Source of the DNA: Massilia aquatica | GTDB taxonomy: Bacteria > Pseudomonadota > Gammaproteobacteria > Burkholderiales > Burkholderiaceae_D | Assembly: GCF_011682045.1 (NCBI RefSeq) | Contig: NZ_VVIW01000007.1 | Location: 186,001 to 250,000, forward strand | Length of the DNA stretch: 64,000 nucleotides | Direction of reading: 5' to 3' | Shown: positions 54,015 to 62,627 of the stretch, piece after piece | Layout: the number at the start of each line of letters is the position of its first letter | Position numbering within the stretch: position 1 is the stretch's first letter | Notes under the pieces: generated by a model | The model's database searches: none | Told to the model about the DNA's origin: nothing | The model's input: only the letters and a program-made list of their open reading frames with translations | Program-made: the position numbers and the translations under genes

Positions 54015-54362
54015 ATGATCTTTGCCGCCGATACCGAAGAATGTTCGCTGCTTGTCTTCCCAGACGCGCTGACGGCGTCAGTCTATTGCGACGCGGTCGA
54101 TGTCGCGTCCAGCCTATGGCGTTTCTGGGATGATGAGGGCGCGCCGCTGATGCCGGCCTTCCTCGTGCCCAACGAGCGGCATTTGTTCACCACCACCACG
54201 GGCGTGTACAGCCTGGTTCCGGTGAACGAGGGACATTACGAATTTTTGTGGGATGCGCTACGGCATATTCGCCAGGTGATCGGTGAACTGCCGTTTACCG
54301 ATGTGCGCGCCGTGCGCGACTATCTGGTCATGCAATGCGGCGGACAGGCTTCTCCGGCCTGA
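54015..54362 (+). CDS. Hypothetical protein
   Basis: 115 residues from the ATG at 54015 after ACGAGGA; a longer frame back to 53919 reads Arg-rich noise. There is no signal peptide and no known motif. The sequence is acidic in its first half (FAADTEECSLLVFPDA), with an aromatic-rich patch (SLWRFWDDEG) and C-terminal helices (WDALRHIRQVIGELPF). I cannot name a family or a role. Confidence 0.7.
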   Translation: MIFAADTEECSLLVFPDALTASVYCDAVDVASSLWRFWDDEGAPLMPAFLVPNERHLFTTTTGVYSLVPVNEGHYEFLWDALRHIRQVIGELPFTDVRAVRDYLVMQCGGQASPA

Positions 54363-54423
54363 AGCAGGCCTCGCAAGCTGCCGCCGCCGCGCAGGGGGCG
54401 TCGCCTCCCGCGCGCAACATTCA

Positions 54424-54795
54424 TTACTGGCGATTCGGATTATTCGGGCGCTCATCGCGACGATTCGGTACGCCATCGCCGTCATTGTCGCGCTGGCCAC
54501 GTGCCCAGTTACCGCGCTGCATTTCCCAGCGTCCATCACGTTCCTGCCAGGCCGGCGCGGTGTAATGGTAGCCCTTGCGGTCGCGAATCCACGCGCCACG
54601 CACCCACACGTGGTGGTTGTTGCGCCAGTCCCAATGTCCCGGTGCCCAGACGTAACCGCGGCGTGGCGGCGGTGTGCGTTCGGCACGCGGTTCCGGCGGT
54701 GCTTCGCGCACGATGATCACCGCCGAGATGGCGGGAGCGGCGACGCTGCCGAGCGAGCCGGCGATCAGGGCGGCAATTAACAGTTTCTTCATCAT
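54424..54795 (-). CDS. Secreted YXWGXW-type repeat protein
   Basis: 123 residues from MMKK at 54795 with CAGGAGAAG upstream. Sec signal ~1-24 (LIAALIAGSLGSVAAPAISA). The mature protein has YVWAPGHWDWRNNHHVW, then VRGAWIRDRKGYHYTAPAW and MQRGNWARGQRD, i.e. repeated aromatic x-P-G-H-W and G-x-W units, the pattern of YXWGXW/BcpO-like proteins. The tail DNDGDGVPNRRDERPNNPN is an Asp/Asn-rich stretch that resembles a short calcium-binding type repeat. The role of the family is unknown. Confidence 0.85.
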   Translation of the reverse strand: MMKKLLIAALIAGSLGSVAAPAISAVIIVREAPPEPRAERTPPPRRGYVWAPGHWDWRNNHHVWVRGAWIRDRKGYHYTAPAWQERDGRWEMQRGNWARGQRDNDGDGVPNRRDERPNNPNRQ

Positions 54796-54953
54796 CTTCT
54801 TCTCCTGGTATCGAATAGTGTCTGACCTTTATACAGCTTGCATAAGTGCATGTATGTGCGAATTCGCTCATAGCGTTGCTATTGCAAAACGTTGACATTT
54901 GCGTGGCCCGCGCCTATCGTCATCGCCACCGACACCACACGAGAGCGAGCTCC

Positions 54954-55505
54954 ATGATCCTGCGCACCACTGCCATCGTCCTGGCCGGCCTGCTGGCGCT
55001 GCCCGGCCACGCCGCTCCCGCCAGCGACGCGCGCGACGCTTTTTTCGCCAACCTCGGCAAACTGTGCGGCGCCGTCTACGAAGGTGCTTCCGTGGCGCCC
55101 GACGACGGCGGTGAAGCTTTCGCCGGCAAGAAGCTGGTGGCCACCGTCAGCGCCTGCAGCGCCAGCGAGATCCGGATTCCCTTCGTCGTCGGCGAGGATG
55201 CCTCGCGCACCTGGATCGTCACCCGCACGCCGGCCGGCCTGACCCTGCAGCACGACCACCGCCACGCCGACGGCTCGCCCGACGAGCAAACCATGTACGG
55301 CGGCGCCGCCGGCAGCGACGGCAGCGCCATCGCCCAGCGCTTTCGCGCCGACGCCTACACCGCCCGTCTGATTCCCGCCGCCGCCGCCAACGTCTGGACG
55401 CTCTCGGTCTCGCCGGACGGACGCAAACTCAGTTACGTGCTCGAGCGCGACGGCAAGCCGCGCTTTCGGGCCGAACTGCTGCAAACGCGCGTGCCCAACC
55501 GATGA
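54954..55505 (+). CDS. Secreted protein of unknown function
   Basis: 183 residues, ATG at 54954 after GAGAGCGAGC. Signal ~1-22 (LRTTAIVLAGLLALPGHA). The mature part has two Cys (KLCGAVY, SACSAS), a pattern of beta strands around RIPFVVGEDASRTWIVTRT, and a conspicuous HDHRHADGSPDEQTMYGG motif. No family is recognised, although the motif layout recalls other secreted Oxalobacteraceae proteins. It overlaps the next gene by 4 nt (ATGA), so it may be in one operon with the two flavoprotein genes. Confidence 0.78.
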   Translation: MILRTTAIVLAGLLALPGHAAPASDARDAFFANLGKLCGAVYEGASVAPDDGGEAFAGKKLVATVSACSASEIRIPFVVGEDASRTWIVTRTPAGLTLQHDHRHADGSPDEQTMYGGAAGSDGSAIAQRFRADAYTARLIPAAAANVWTLSVSPDGRKLSYVLERDGKPRFRAELLQTRVPNR

Positions 55506-56950
55506 CCGCGCCGCAGTTCGAGGTGGTCGTCATCGGCAGCGGCTTCGGTGGCCTGTGCGCCGCCGTCAAGCTGAAACAGGCCGGCATCGACAATTTTGTG
55601 ATCCTCGAAAAAGACGCGCAGTTCGGCGGCACCTGGCAAGTCAATACCTATCCCGGCTGCGCGGTCGACATTCCCAGCCACGTGTATTCGTTTTCGTTCG
55701 CGCCCAACCCGGACTGGACGCGCCGCCTGGCTAGCCAGTCCGAACTGCTCGACTACACGCGCGCCATCGTGCGCGACTTCGGCCTTGAACCGCACCTGCG
55801 CCTTGGCGTCGCCTATGAAGGCGCGCAGTTCGAGGAGGAGGGCGGCTACTGGCAGGTTCGCACCAGCGCCGGGCCATTGAGCGCCAAGTGCGTGGTCTCG
55901 GCCCTGGGCGCGATGAACCGCGCGGCCATTCCGGCCTTGCCCGGCATCGACGCATTTACCGGCACGGCGTTTCATTCGAGCCGCTGGAAGCACGATGTGG
56001 ACCTGCGCGGCAAGCGCGTGGCGGTGATCGGCAACGGCGCCAGCGCGATCCAGTTCATCCCGCGCATTGCCCCCACCGTCGCGCAGCTCGATGTGTACCA
56101 GCGCACCGCGCAGTGGATCGTGCCGCGCCACGACCGCGCCATCGGCCCGCGCGAACGCTCGCTGCTGGCGAGGATCGCGCCGATGCGTCTCTTGTACCGC
56201 GCCTTCAACTACACCCTGTATGAAATCAACGCGCCGCTGTACGTTTTTTTTCCGCGCCTGTTCCGCCTGGCGCAGGCGGTCGGCCTGCGCCACCTGCACC
56301 GCCAGGTGGCCGATCCGCAGCTGCGGCGCCAGCTCACGCCCGACTACACCATGGGCTGCAAGCGGGTGCTGGTCATGAGCGACTACTATCCGGCGCTCAC
56401 GCGCCCGAATGTCAGCCTGGTCACCAGCGCGGTGGCGCAGGTGCGCGCCAACAGCATCGTTTGCGCCGACGGCAGTGAGCGGGCGGCCGATGTGCTGATC
56501 TACGCGACCGGCTTTCATGTGGGGCACGCACTGGCGTCCATCGAGGTGCGCGGGCGCGGCGCCAGGCGTCTGTTCGAGCATGACCAGGACTGCTACAAGG
56601 GCTGCGCCGTGGCCGGCTTTCCGAACTACTTTACCGTCACCGGGCCGAATAGCGGGCTTGGGCACAATTCGATGATCTACATGATCGAGTCGAGCGTCAA
56701 TTACGTGGTCGAAGCGATCAAGGCGATCCGCGCGCAGGGCCTGCACTCGGTCGAGGTCAAGGCCGAGGTACAGCGCGACTTCGTGGCAAAGGTGCAGCGC
56801 AAGCTGCGCGGCACCATCTGGAACAGCGGCTGCAAAAGCTGGTACCTCGATGGGCGCGGGCGCAATTACGCGGCCTGGCCGGGCTTTACCTTTACCTATC
56901 GCTGGGCCACGCGCCGTTTCGACATCGGCAACTACCTGGTGCGCACCTGA
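55502..56950 (+). CDS. Flavoprotein monooxygenase, Baeyer-Villiger type, copy 1
   Basis: 482 residues. FAD-binding GSGFGG (12-17) and LEKDAQFGGTW follow the usual order, then the Baeyer-Villiger fingerprint FTGTAFHSSRW (F152, G154, H158, W162) and the NADPH site VIGNGASAIQFI (175-186). Such enzymes insert oxygen next to a carbonyl, or oxidise N or S, in the cytoplasm. The substrate is unknown. The start at 55502 overlaps the previous stop and the stop overlaps the next start, indicating an operon of three genes. It is very similar to copy 2 throughout. Confidence 0.92.
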   Translation: MTAPQFEVVVIGSGFGGLCAAVKLKQAGIDNFVILEKDAQFGGTWQVNTYPGCAVDIPSHVYSFSFAPNPDWTRRLASQSELLDYTRAIVRDFGLEPHLRLGVAYEGAQFEEEGGYWQVRTSAGPLSAKCVVSALGAMNRAAIPALPGIDAFTGTAFHSSRWKHDVDLRGKRVAVIGNGASAIQFIPRIAPTVAQLDVYQRTAQWIVPRHDRAIGPRERSLLARIAPMRLLYRAFNYTLYEINAPLYVFFPRLFRLAQAVGLRHLHRQVADPQLRRQLTPDYTMGCKRVLVMSDYYPALTRPNVSLVTSAVAQVRANSIVCADGSERAADVLIYATGFHVGHALASIEVRGRGARRLFEHDQDCYKGCAVAGFPNYFTVTGPNSGLGHNSMIYMIESSVNYVVEAIKAIRAQGLHSVEVKAEVQRDFVAKVQRKLRGTIWNSGCKSWYLDGRGRNYAAWPGFTFTYRWATRRFDIGNYLVRT

Positions 56951-58398
56951 TGGCCGCGCCCGAGTTCGAAGTCATCGTCATCGGCAGCGGCTTCGGCGGC
57001 CTGTGCGCCGGCGTGCGGCTCAAGCAGGCCGGCATCGACAACTTTGTCATTCTCGAAAAGGACAAGGACTTTGGCGGCACCTGGTGGGTCAACACCTATC
57101 CCGGCTGCGCGGTCGACATTCCCAGCCATCTGTATTCGTTCTCGTTCGCGCCCAATGCGCGCTGGACGCGCCGCTTCGCGGGGCAGGACGAACTGCTGGC
57201 CTATACCCGCTCGGTGGTGCGCGACTTCGGCCTGGCGCCGCACCTGCGCCTGGGCACCGCCTTCGAAGGCGCGCAGTTCGACGAGGAGGGCGGCTACTGG
57301 CTGGTGCGCACCAGCGCCGGCGAGATGAGCACCCGGTCGGTCATCAGCGCGCCCGGCGCCCTGAGCCGCGCATCCATTCCGGCCTTGCCGGGACTGGCCG
57401 ACTTTGCCGGCCCGGCCTTTCACTCGAGCCGCTGGGACCACGCGGTCGACCTGCGCGGCAAGCGCGTGGCCGTCATTGGCAACGGCGCCAGCGCGATCCA
57501 GTTCATTGCGCACATCGCGCCGCAGGTGGCGCAGCTCGATGTCTATCAGCGCACGCCGCAATGGATCATGCCGCGACCGGAGCGCATGATCGGCCCGCGC
57601 GAGCGTTCGCTGCTGGCGCGCGCGGCGCCGCTGCGGCTCGCTTACCGCGCATTGAACTACCTCCTGTACGAATCGCGCGCGCCGCTGTTCCTGTACACCC
57701 CGCGCCTGCTGGCGCTGCCCCAGTGGGTGGCGCGGCGGCACCTGGCGCGCCAGGTTGCCGACCCGCTGCTGCGGCGCCAGCTCACGCCCGACTACAAGAT
57801 GGGTTGCAAGCGGGTGCTGATGGCGAACGATTTTTATCCGGCCCTGATGCGCCCCAATGTCAGGCTGATTACGGACAGCATCAGCCAGGTAAGTGCCAAC
57901 GGCATCGCCACCACCGGCGGCGCCGAACGGGCGGCCGACGTGATCATTTTCGCTACCGGTTTCGAGGTCGAAAGGGTGCTCAACGCCGTCGATGTGCGCG
58001 GCCGCGCCGGCAAGCGCATGTTCGCCGACAGCCTGGAAGCCTACAAGGGCTGCACGGTGGCCGGCTTCCCGAATTACTTCACGATCGTCGGGCCGAATAC
58101 GGGCCTGGGCCACAGTTCGATGATCTACATGATCGAGGCCGGCGTGAACTACGCGGTCGACGCCATCCAGATAATCCGCGCGCGCAAGCTGCTCTCGGTC
58201 GAGGTGAAGGAAGAGGTGCAGCGCGCCTGGAACGAGCGCATGCAGCGCAAGCTGCGCGGCGGGGTGTGGAGCAGCGGCTGCAAGAACTGGTACCTCGATG
58301 GCAAGGGCCGCAATTACGCCATCTGGCCGGGTTTCACCTTTGCCTACCGCTGGGCCACGCGCCGCTTTGACATCGGCAACTACGTCTTGCGCACCTGA
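56950..58398 (+). CDS. Flavoprotein monooxygenase, Baeyer-Villiger type, copy 2
   Basis: 482 residues, same length and colinear with copy 1, clearly a tandem duplication. The fingerprint is FAGPAFHSSRWDHA, with the FAD motif GSGFGG and the NADPH motif VIGNGASAIQFI conserved. Differences cluster at ~240-260 and in residues after the fingerprint (KHD to DHA), which may change substrate or partner. The one-base overlap of the TGA and ATG suggests coupling. Both copies seem intact. Confidence 0.92.
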   Translation: MAAPEFEVIVIGSGFGGLCAGVRLKQAGIDNFVILEKDKDFGGTWWVNTYPGCAVDIPSHLYSFSFAPNARWTRRFAGQDELLAYTRSVVRDFGLAPHLRLGTAFEGAQFDEEGGYWLVRTSAGEMSTRSVISAPGALSRASIPALPGLADFAGPAFHSSRWDHAVDLRGKRVAVIGNGASAIQFIAHIAPQVAQLDVYQRTPQWIMPRPERMIGPRERSLLARAAPLRLAYRALNYLLYESRAPLFLYTPRLLALPQWVARRHLARQVADPLLRRQLTPDYKMGCKRVLMANDFYPALMRPNVRLITDSISQVSANGIATTGGAERAADVIIFATGFEVERVLNAVDVRGRAGKRMFADSLEAYKGCTVAGFPNYFTIVGPNTGLGHSSMIYMIEAGVNYAVDAIQIIRARKLLSVEVKEEVQRAWNERMQRKLRGGVWSSGCKNWYLDGKGRNYAIWPGFTFAYRWATRRFDIGNYVLRT

Positions 58399-58612
58399 GT
58401 TTGCTGGTGTTTGTAGTGCTCAACCGCCTTCATTCGACTAAATGTCGCGCTATAGCTACATCGAAACACAAAGAATCGGTCACGGCAGAAATTAATTAAA
58501 TAACAATTTTATCCCCGGTAGAATCAGCGCAAGCCGGGCTCGTCCAGTAAAGACAGCGCAGCGAATAGACGTGTCATTCATGTTCATGCAGCTATCTCAA
58601 CTGGAGTAAAAC

Positions 58613-59689
58613 ATGCTTAATAACACTTTTAGATTCCCTGCGCCGAGTGCGATCACATGGTCGAAGCTGATCGCATTGATGGGGGCCGTGCTGCTGCTGT
58701 TCTCCATGGCGCCTGTCTTCGCGGCCGAGGTCGATAAAGGATCAACCGTTGTTGGTGGAAGTTCCATCAAGATGGGGGAATATCTCAGTTCACCTAAAGG
58801 AGATTTTTACCTGCTCACGCAGGCCGACGGAAATTTCTGCGTTTACCATGAAGTTGACGGTAGCTATATCTGGTGCACGCGTTCGTCAGCGGCGCCCGCC
58901 GGAACCTATGCCACCAATGTGCAGACCGACGGCAATCTGTGTACCTACAGGACCGACGGTTATGTTGCGTGGTGCCTGTCGAACCATGCGCGCGGCGACG
59001 GGCCATTTTTCCTCGCCTTGCAAGATGACGCCAATGTCTGCATGTACAAAGGCGTTCCTGGCCAGATTACCGGCACGGTGTGGTGCTCAATGGTCACTGC
59101 GCAGGCGCGTGCCCATGGTCCCGTCGTCCGTTACGGCCAGCTTTATCATGTGCAGAACGGCTACGGGAACTGGGGTGGAGGCTATCTGGATGTGCGCGAC
59201 AGCGGTTGCAATGGGAATACTTTATGTGTTTCCACGTCGGCCTCGGATCATCGCGACGGATCGACCGGTACCTGGATGATTGTCTCGGCGCAGTCCAAGA
59301 TGGCCGGTGAGCAAGTCAGGCCGGGAGATAAAGTCTATTTGAAAAGCCAATATCCGCTGGCAAATGACGACATGCCGCCTTATCGCCTTTTCGGCGGTTA
59401 TCTTGACGTGCGCGGCATTGGCTGCCAGGGGAATATGTTCTGCGTATCGGCCTCGCTGACCAAAAATACCGGCATCGATTCCAGTATCTGGACAGTGGAA
59501 GCGCCGCGCCACCGTGTTTATTCGGGCCAGGGGATTCATTTGCTGAATAACTTTGCACCGTACGGCTATTTTTCGTATCTGGATACCCGGGACGCGGGGT
59601 GCCAGCGAAATCTGTTCTGCGTGTCGGCAAGCACTACCCGCGACCGCGACGGCAAGAGCGGCACCTGGCGCTTTTTGGAAAGCAATTAG
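58613..59689 (+). CDS. Secreted protein with bulb-lectin and trefoil-like repeats
   Basis: 358 residues, ATG at 58613 after CTGGAG. Sec signal ~1-38 (LIALMGAVLLLFSMAPVFAA). Residues ~45-150 hold three mannose-lectin (B-lectin) motifs of the form QxDxNxxxY: QADGNFCVY (70-78), QTDGNLCTY (104-112) and QDDANVCMY (137-145). Residues ~180-358 have three copies of a YLDVR-x-x-GC-x-x-N-x-x-CVS unit (from ~188, ~263, ~322), each with a Cys pair, like a disulfide-bonded trefoil. All Cys occur in these pairs. It probably binds sugars outside the cell. The upstream region is AT-rich and lacks a clear promoter. Confidence 0.85.
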   Translation: MLNNTFRFPAPSAITWSKLIALMGAVLLLFSMAPVFAAEVDKGSTVVGGSSIKMGEYLSSPKGDFYLLTQADGNFCVYHEVDGSYIWCTRSSAAPAGTYATNVQTDGNLCTYRTDGYVAWCLSNHARGDGPFFLALQDDANVCMYKGVPGQITGTVWCSMVTAQARAHGPVVRYGQLYHVQNGYGNWGGGYLDVRDSGCNGNTLCVSTSASDHRDGSTGTWMIVSAQSKMAGEQVRPGDKVYLKSQYPLANDDMPPYRLFGGYLDVRGIGCQGNMFCVSASLTKNTGIDSSIWTVEAPRHRVYSGQGIHLLNNFAPYGYFSYLDTRDAGCQRNLFCVSASTTRDRDGKSGTWRFLESN

Positions 59690-61059
59690 CTCGCCAGCGG
59701 CATCACCAGCGCGATGCGCAGGCCGCCGCCTTCGCGGTTGCTGACCTGGAGTTCGGCGTTGTGGCGCAAGACCACCCGTTCCACGATCGCCAGCCCCAGG
59801 CCGGCGCCGTTGGCCTGGCCGCGCGCGCTGTCCATGCGCGTAAAGGGCTTGAGCAGCAGTTCGATATGATCGTCCGGCACGCCCTGGCCGTGGTCCTGCA
59901 CTTCGATCACCGCGCGCTTGCCCAGGCCATGCGGCTTGATGCGGCACGAGATATCGAGTTCGGTAAAGTCGCTGCCGGGCGTCTTGCCGTAGCGGCGCGC
60001 GTTCTCCACCAGGTTGTTGAAGACGCGCCGCAGGTCGGTGGCGTTGCCCAGCACGTGCACGCCTTCTTCGATGTGGGTGGTCACGTGGATGTCGAGCATG
60101 CGCTCCGCCTCGCGCGCGGCGTCTTTCAGCAGTTCGCCGATGTCGACCGGTACGAACGTGGCTGCCTCGGTCGGCTTGGCGTAGTCGAGGAACTGGCCGA
60201 TGATGGCGTCCATCTGGCCGATATCGGACTGCAAGCCTTCGCGCGCTTCGTTACTGAGCTTGGCCATTTCGAGTTCGAGCTGCATGCGCGTGAGCGGGGT
60301 GCGCAGGTCGTGCGAAATGCCGGCCAAAATCACGGCGCGGTCCGATTCGACCTGCTGCAAGTCTTCCACCATCTGGTTGAAGCTGCGATTGGCTTCGATG
60401 ATCTCTTTCGAGCCTTTTTCGGGCAGGCGGTCCGGCTTCTTGCCCTGGGCGATGGCGCGCGCGGCGGCCGTCAGGCGCGCCAGCGGCAGGTTGACCAGGC
60501 TCGAAATGAGTGCCGCGCCCACCACCGACAAGGCGCCCACCACCGTGGCCCAGCCGAGCCACTGCACGCCGGTCAGGCCTTCGAGGCGTTCGCGTTCGAG
60601 CATCAGCCAGTAGCTGTCGTCGTCGATCTTGAAACTGATCCAGAAGCCGGCGGTGCCGTTCACGCGGCTCGAAAAACGCGTGTCGGCGCCCAGCTTGGAT
60701 TTGATGATGGCTTCGATTTCCGGCATCAGGGCGCTGTCCGGCGGCGGGTCGACCGCATCGGAACTTTCGAGCGTGAAGATCCGGATGCCCTCGTTGCTGA
60801 CCAGTTCGAACAGCAGTTCGCGCCGCAGTTCGGGCGCGGAGTGGGTCAGGGCGGCTTTGGTGATGGTCACGACCGAGATGACCAGGTCGGCCGTCTGTTC
60901 GACCTGCGGGCCGCGCTGCACGGCGCTGATCATCCCGATCCACGAGGCCATGGAGACCGTGGTCAGGATGCTGAGCAGGAGGAAGGTGCGCCAGAACAGG
61001 CCGCTCCTGAGCCAGCTCATGCGCGTGCTGTGCGGCGTGGTCGAATCGCGTGCAAACAC
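59686..61059 (-). CDS. envZ: Sensor histidine kinase EnvZ-like
   Basis: 457 residues with a GTG at 61059 that overlaps the ompR stop by one base; an ATG at 61020 would drop 13 residues. Two TM helices (~24-46 and ~168-190) bracket a ~120-residue periplasmic domain, then HAMP, the H-box GISHDLRTPLTRM with His250, N-box NLVENARRYG and G-boxes HGQGVP and GAGLGLAIV. The H- and N-box wording matches EnvZ. It should phosphorylate OmpR in response to osmolarity or pH, or dephosphorylate it. Confidence 0.94.
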   Translation of the reverse strand: MFARDSTTPHSTRMSWLRSGLFWRTFLLLSILTTVSMASWIGMISAVQRGPQVEQTADLVISVVTITKAALTHSAPELRRELLFELVSNEGIRIFTLESSDAVDPPPDSALMPEIEAIIKSKLGADTRFSSRVNGTAGFWISFKIDDDSYWLMLERERLEGLTGVQWLGWATVVGALSVVGAALISSLVNLPLARLTAAARAIAQGKKPDRLPEKGSKEIIEANRSFNQMVEDLQQVESDRAVILAGISHDLRTPLTRMQLELEMAKLSNEAREGLQSDIGQMDAIIGQFLDYAKPTEAATFVPVDIGELLKDAAREAERMLDIHVTTHIEEGVHVLGNATDLRRVFNNLVENARRYGKTPGSDFTELDISCRIKPHGLGKRAVIEVQDHGQGVPDDHIELLLKPFTRMDSARGQANGAGLGLAIVERVVLRHNAELQVSNREGGGLRIALVMPLAS

Positions 61060-61835
61060 TACCTTGGCTGGCCTTCAGGAATGAACACATAGCCCAGGCC
61101 CCACACGGTCTGGATGTACAGCGGGGACGAGGGATCGGGTTCGATCAGCTTGCGCAGGCGCGAAATCTGCACGTCCAGGCTGCGGTCGAACACTTCGTAT
61201 TCGCGCCCGCGCGCCAGTTCCATGAGTTTCTCGCGCGAGAGCGGCTGGCGCGCATGGCGCGCAAACACCTTGAGCACCGAGAATTCGCCGGTCGTCAGCG
61301 GCACCGTTTCGCCGTTTTTTTTCAGGGTGCGCGTGCCCAGGTCCAGCACGAACTGGCCGAACTCGAAGGATTGCGGGGTTTCGGACGGCGCGCCCGGAAT
61401 TTCGTCCGGCCCCTTGCGGCGCAGGACGGCGCTGATGCGCGCCACCAGTTCGCGCGGATTGAACGGCTTGGGCAGGTAGTCGTCGGCGCCCATTTCGAGG
61501 CCGACGATGCGGTCCACGTCTTCGCCTTTGGCGGTGAGCATGATGATCGGCGTCTGGTCGCCCGCACCGCGCAGGCGGCGGCAGATCGACAGGCCGTCTT
61601 CGCCAGGCAGCATCAGGTCGAGCACCAGCAGGTCGTAGCGCTCGCGCAGCCAGAGCTTGTTCATGGCCGGCGCGCTTTCGGCGGTGACCACCGAGAACCC
61701 TTGTTCGGTCAGATAGCGGCGCAGCAGGTCGCGCAGGCGCACATCGTCGTCGACTACCATAATCTTGGCGGCGTGACCATTGGCGTTCGCCTGCGTTGTA
61801 TTGTTGCTTGAGATAGGCGTGGCTGGTGTGTTCAT
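61059..61835 (-). CDS. ompR: Response regulator OmpR
   Basis: 258 residues. Receiver domain with acidic pocket VVDDD, phospho-acceptor D73 in VLDLMLPGEDG, and K123 in PKPF. The C-terminal winged helix has GEFSVLKVFARHARQPLSREKLMELARGREY and the conserved C-terminal WGLGYVF. OmpR controls porins and envelope genes. It is cotranscribed with envZ, ATG at 61835. An N-terminal extension of ~20 residues before the receiver domain is longer than in enterobacterial OmpR. Confidence 0.96.
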   Translation of the reverse strand: MNTPATPISSNNTTQANANGHAAKIMVVDDDVRLRDLLRRYLTEQGFSVVTAESAPAMNKLWLRERYDLLVLDLMLPGEDGLSICRRLRGAGDQTPIIMLTAKGEDVDRIVGLEMGADDYLPKPFNPRELVARISAVLRRKGPDEIPGAPSETPQSFEFGQFVLDLGTRTLKKNGETVPLTTGEFSVLKVFARHARQPLSREKLMELARGREYEVFDRSLDVQISRLRKLIEPDPSSPLYIQTVWGLGYVFIPEGQPR

Positions 61836-62031
61836 TTGGCTGTCAGATTTGTCAGATTCATATCGCTATGGTAACGTCTTATCGCCCGATAGAACATGAT
61901 GCGCGAAGGTCATTACATACTGTTACAAACTTTACCCAATTCGGCTTATGCCCACATGCAAATGGTCATACACTGAGTCCAGTAGCAGGTCAAGCTTATA
62001 TGTTTATCAGGCACTGCGGAAGAGGATCACC

Positions 62032-62418
62032 ATGAATAACGCACACACCGACACCAAGACAGCCACCCTCGCAGATCGTTGCAGGCAGGCGTTCGTGCGT
62101 CGCGTGGCTGTGTGCTGCCTGTTCGCTTGCGCCGGCTTGTCAGTGGCCCAGGCCAACCCGGGCGACAAGGAGCGCGATGCGCAGCGCGTCGCCGACGCCC
62201 AGCGCGCCCAGCAGCAGCAGCGCCAGTTTGAAATGCGCGCCGATGACAATCGCCGCCGCCTGGAATCCCAGGAGGCCCAGCAAGAGCAAAACGCCCAGAG
62301 CGCCGAGGCGGCGCGCCGCGGCAGCGGCTCCCGCATGACGCCCGACGAGCGGCGCGACCTGCGGCGCCAGATCAACGAAGCCGGTTCCGACATCTACCGC
62401 AACGCACCGCGCCGCTGA
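62032..62418 (+). CDS. Secreted Gln/Glu-rich helical protein
   Basis: 128 residues, ATG at 62032 after AAGAGGATCACC. A likely Sec signal lies further in than usual (~24-42, VAVCCLFACAGLSVAQA) after a basic N-terminus. The rest is one long helix-forming stretch rich in Gln, Glu, Arg and Ala (RDAQRVADAQRAQQQQRQ). It has no Cys in the mature region, and TPDERRDLRRQINEAG at the C-terminus resembles small periplasmic chaperone-like proteins. I cannot assign a family. It is divergent from ompR. Confidence 0.7.
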   Translation: MNNAHTDTKTATLADRCRQAFVRRVAVCCLFACAGLSVAQANPGDKERDAQRVADAQRAQQQQRQFEMRADDNRRRLESQEAQQEQNAQSAEAARRGSGSRMTPDERRDLRRQINEAGSDIYRNAPRR

Positions 62419-62427
62419 CCGTCTTCC

Positions 62428-62447
62428 CGGGCGCGCCACGGCGCCCG
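62428..62447 (+). terminator. GC-rich hairpin after the 62032 gene
   Basis: CGGGCGC and GCGCCCG with a 6-nt loop lie 9 nt after the stop; a T-run (GGTTTTT) occurs ~16 nt further on, not directly after the stem. A weak terminator candidate. Confidence 0.35.
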
Positions 62448-62627
62448 CTCCCGCCCCGCGCGGTTTTTCCCTCGCTCCATCCCCTTTCCCCGAACTGTTA
62501 CTTTTGTTGAGTTTCGCGCATCCAATTGTTTATTTGGGTGGGACAACCTGTTACGCTAGAAAAAACTTACCAATAGCGAAATATACTTGCCAGGTGTATA
62601 AGCTTGCCTCAGCAATGGAGTGCCGTC

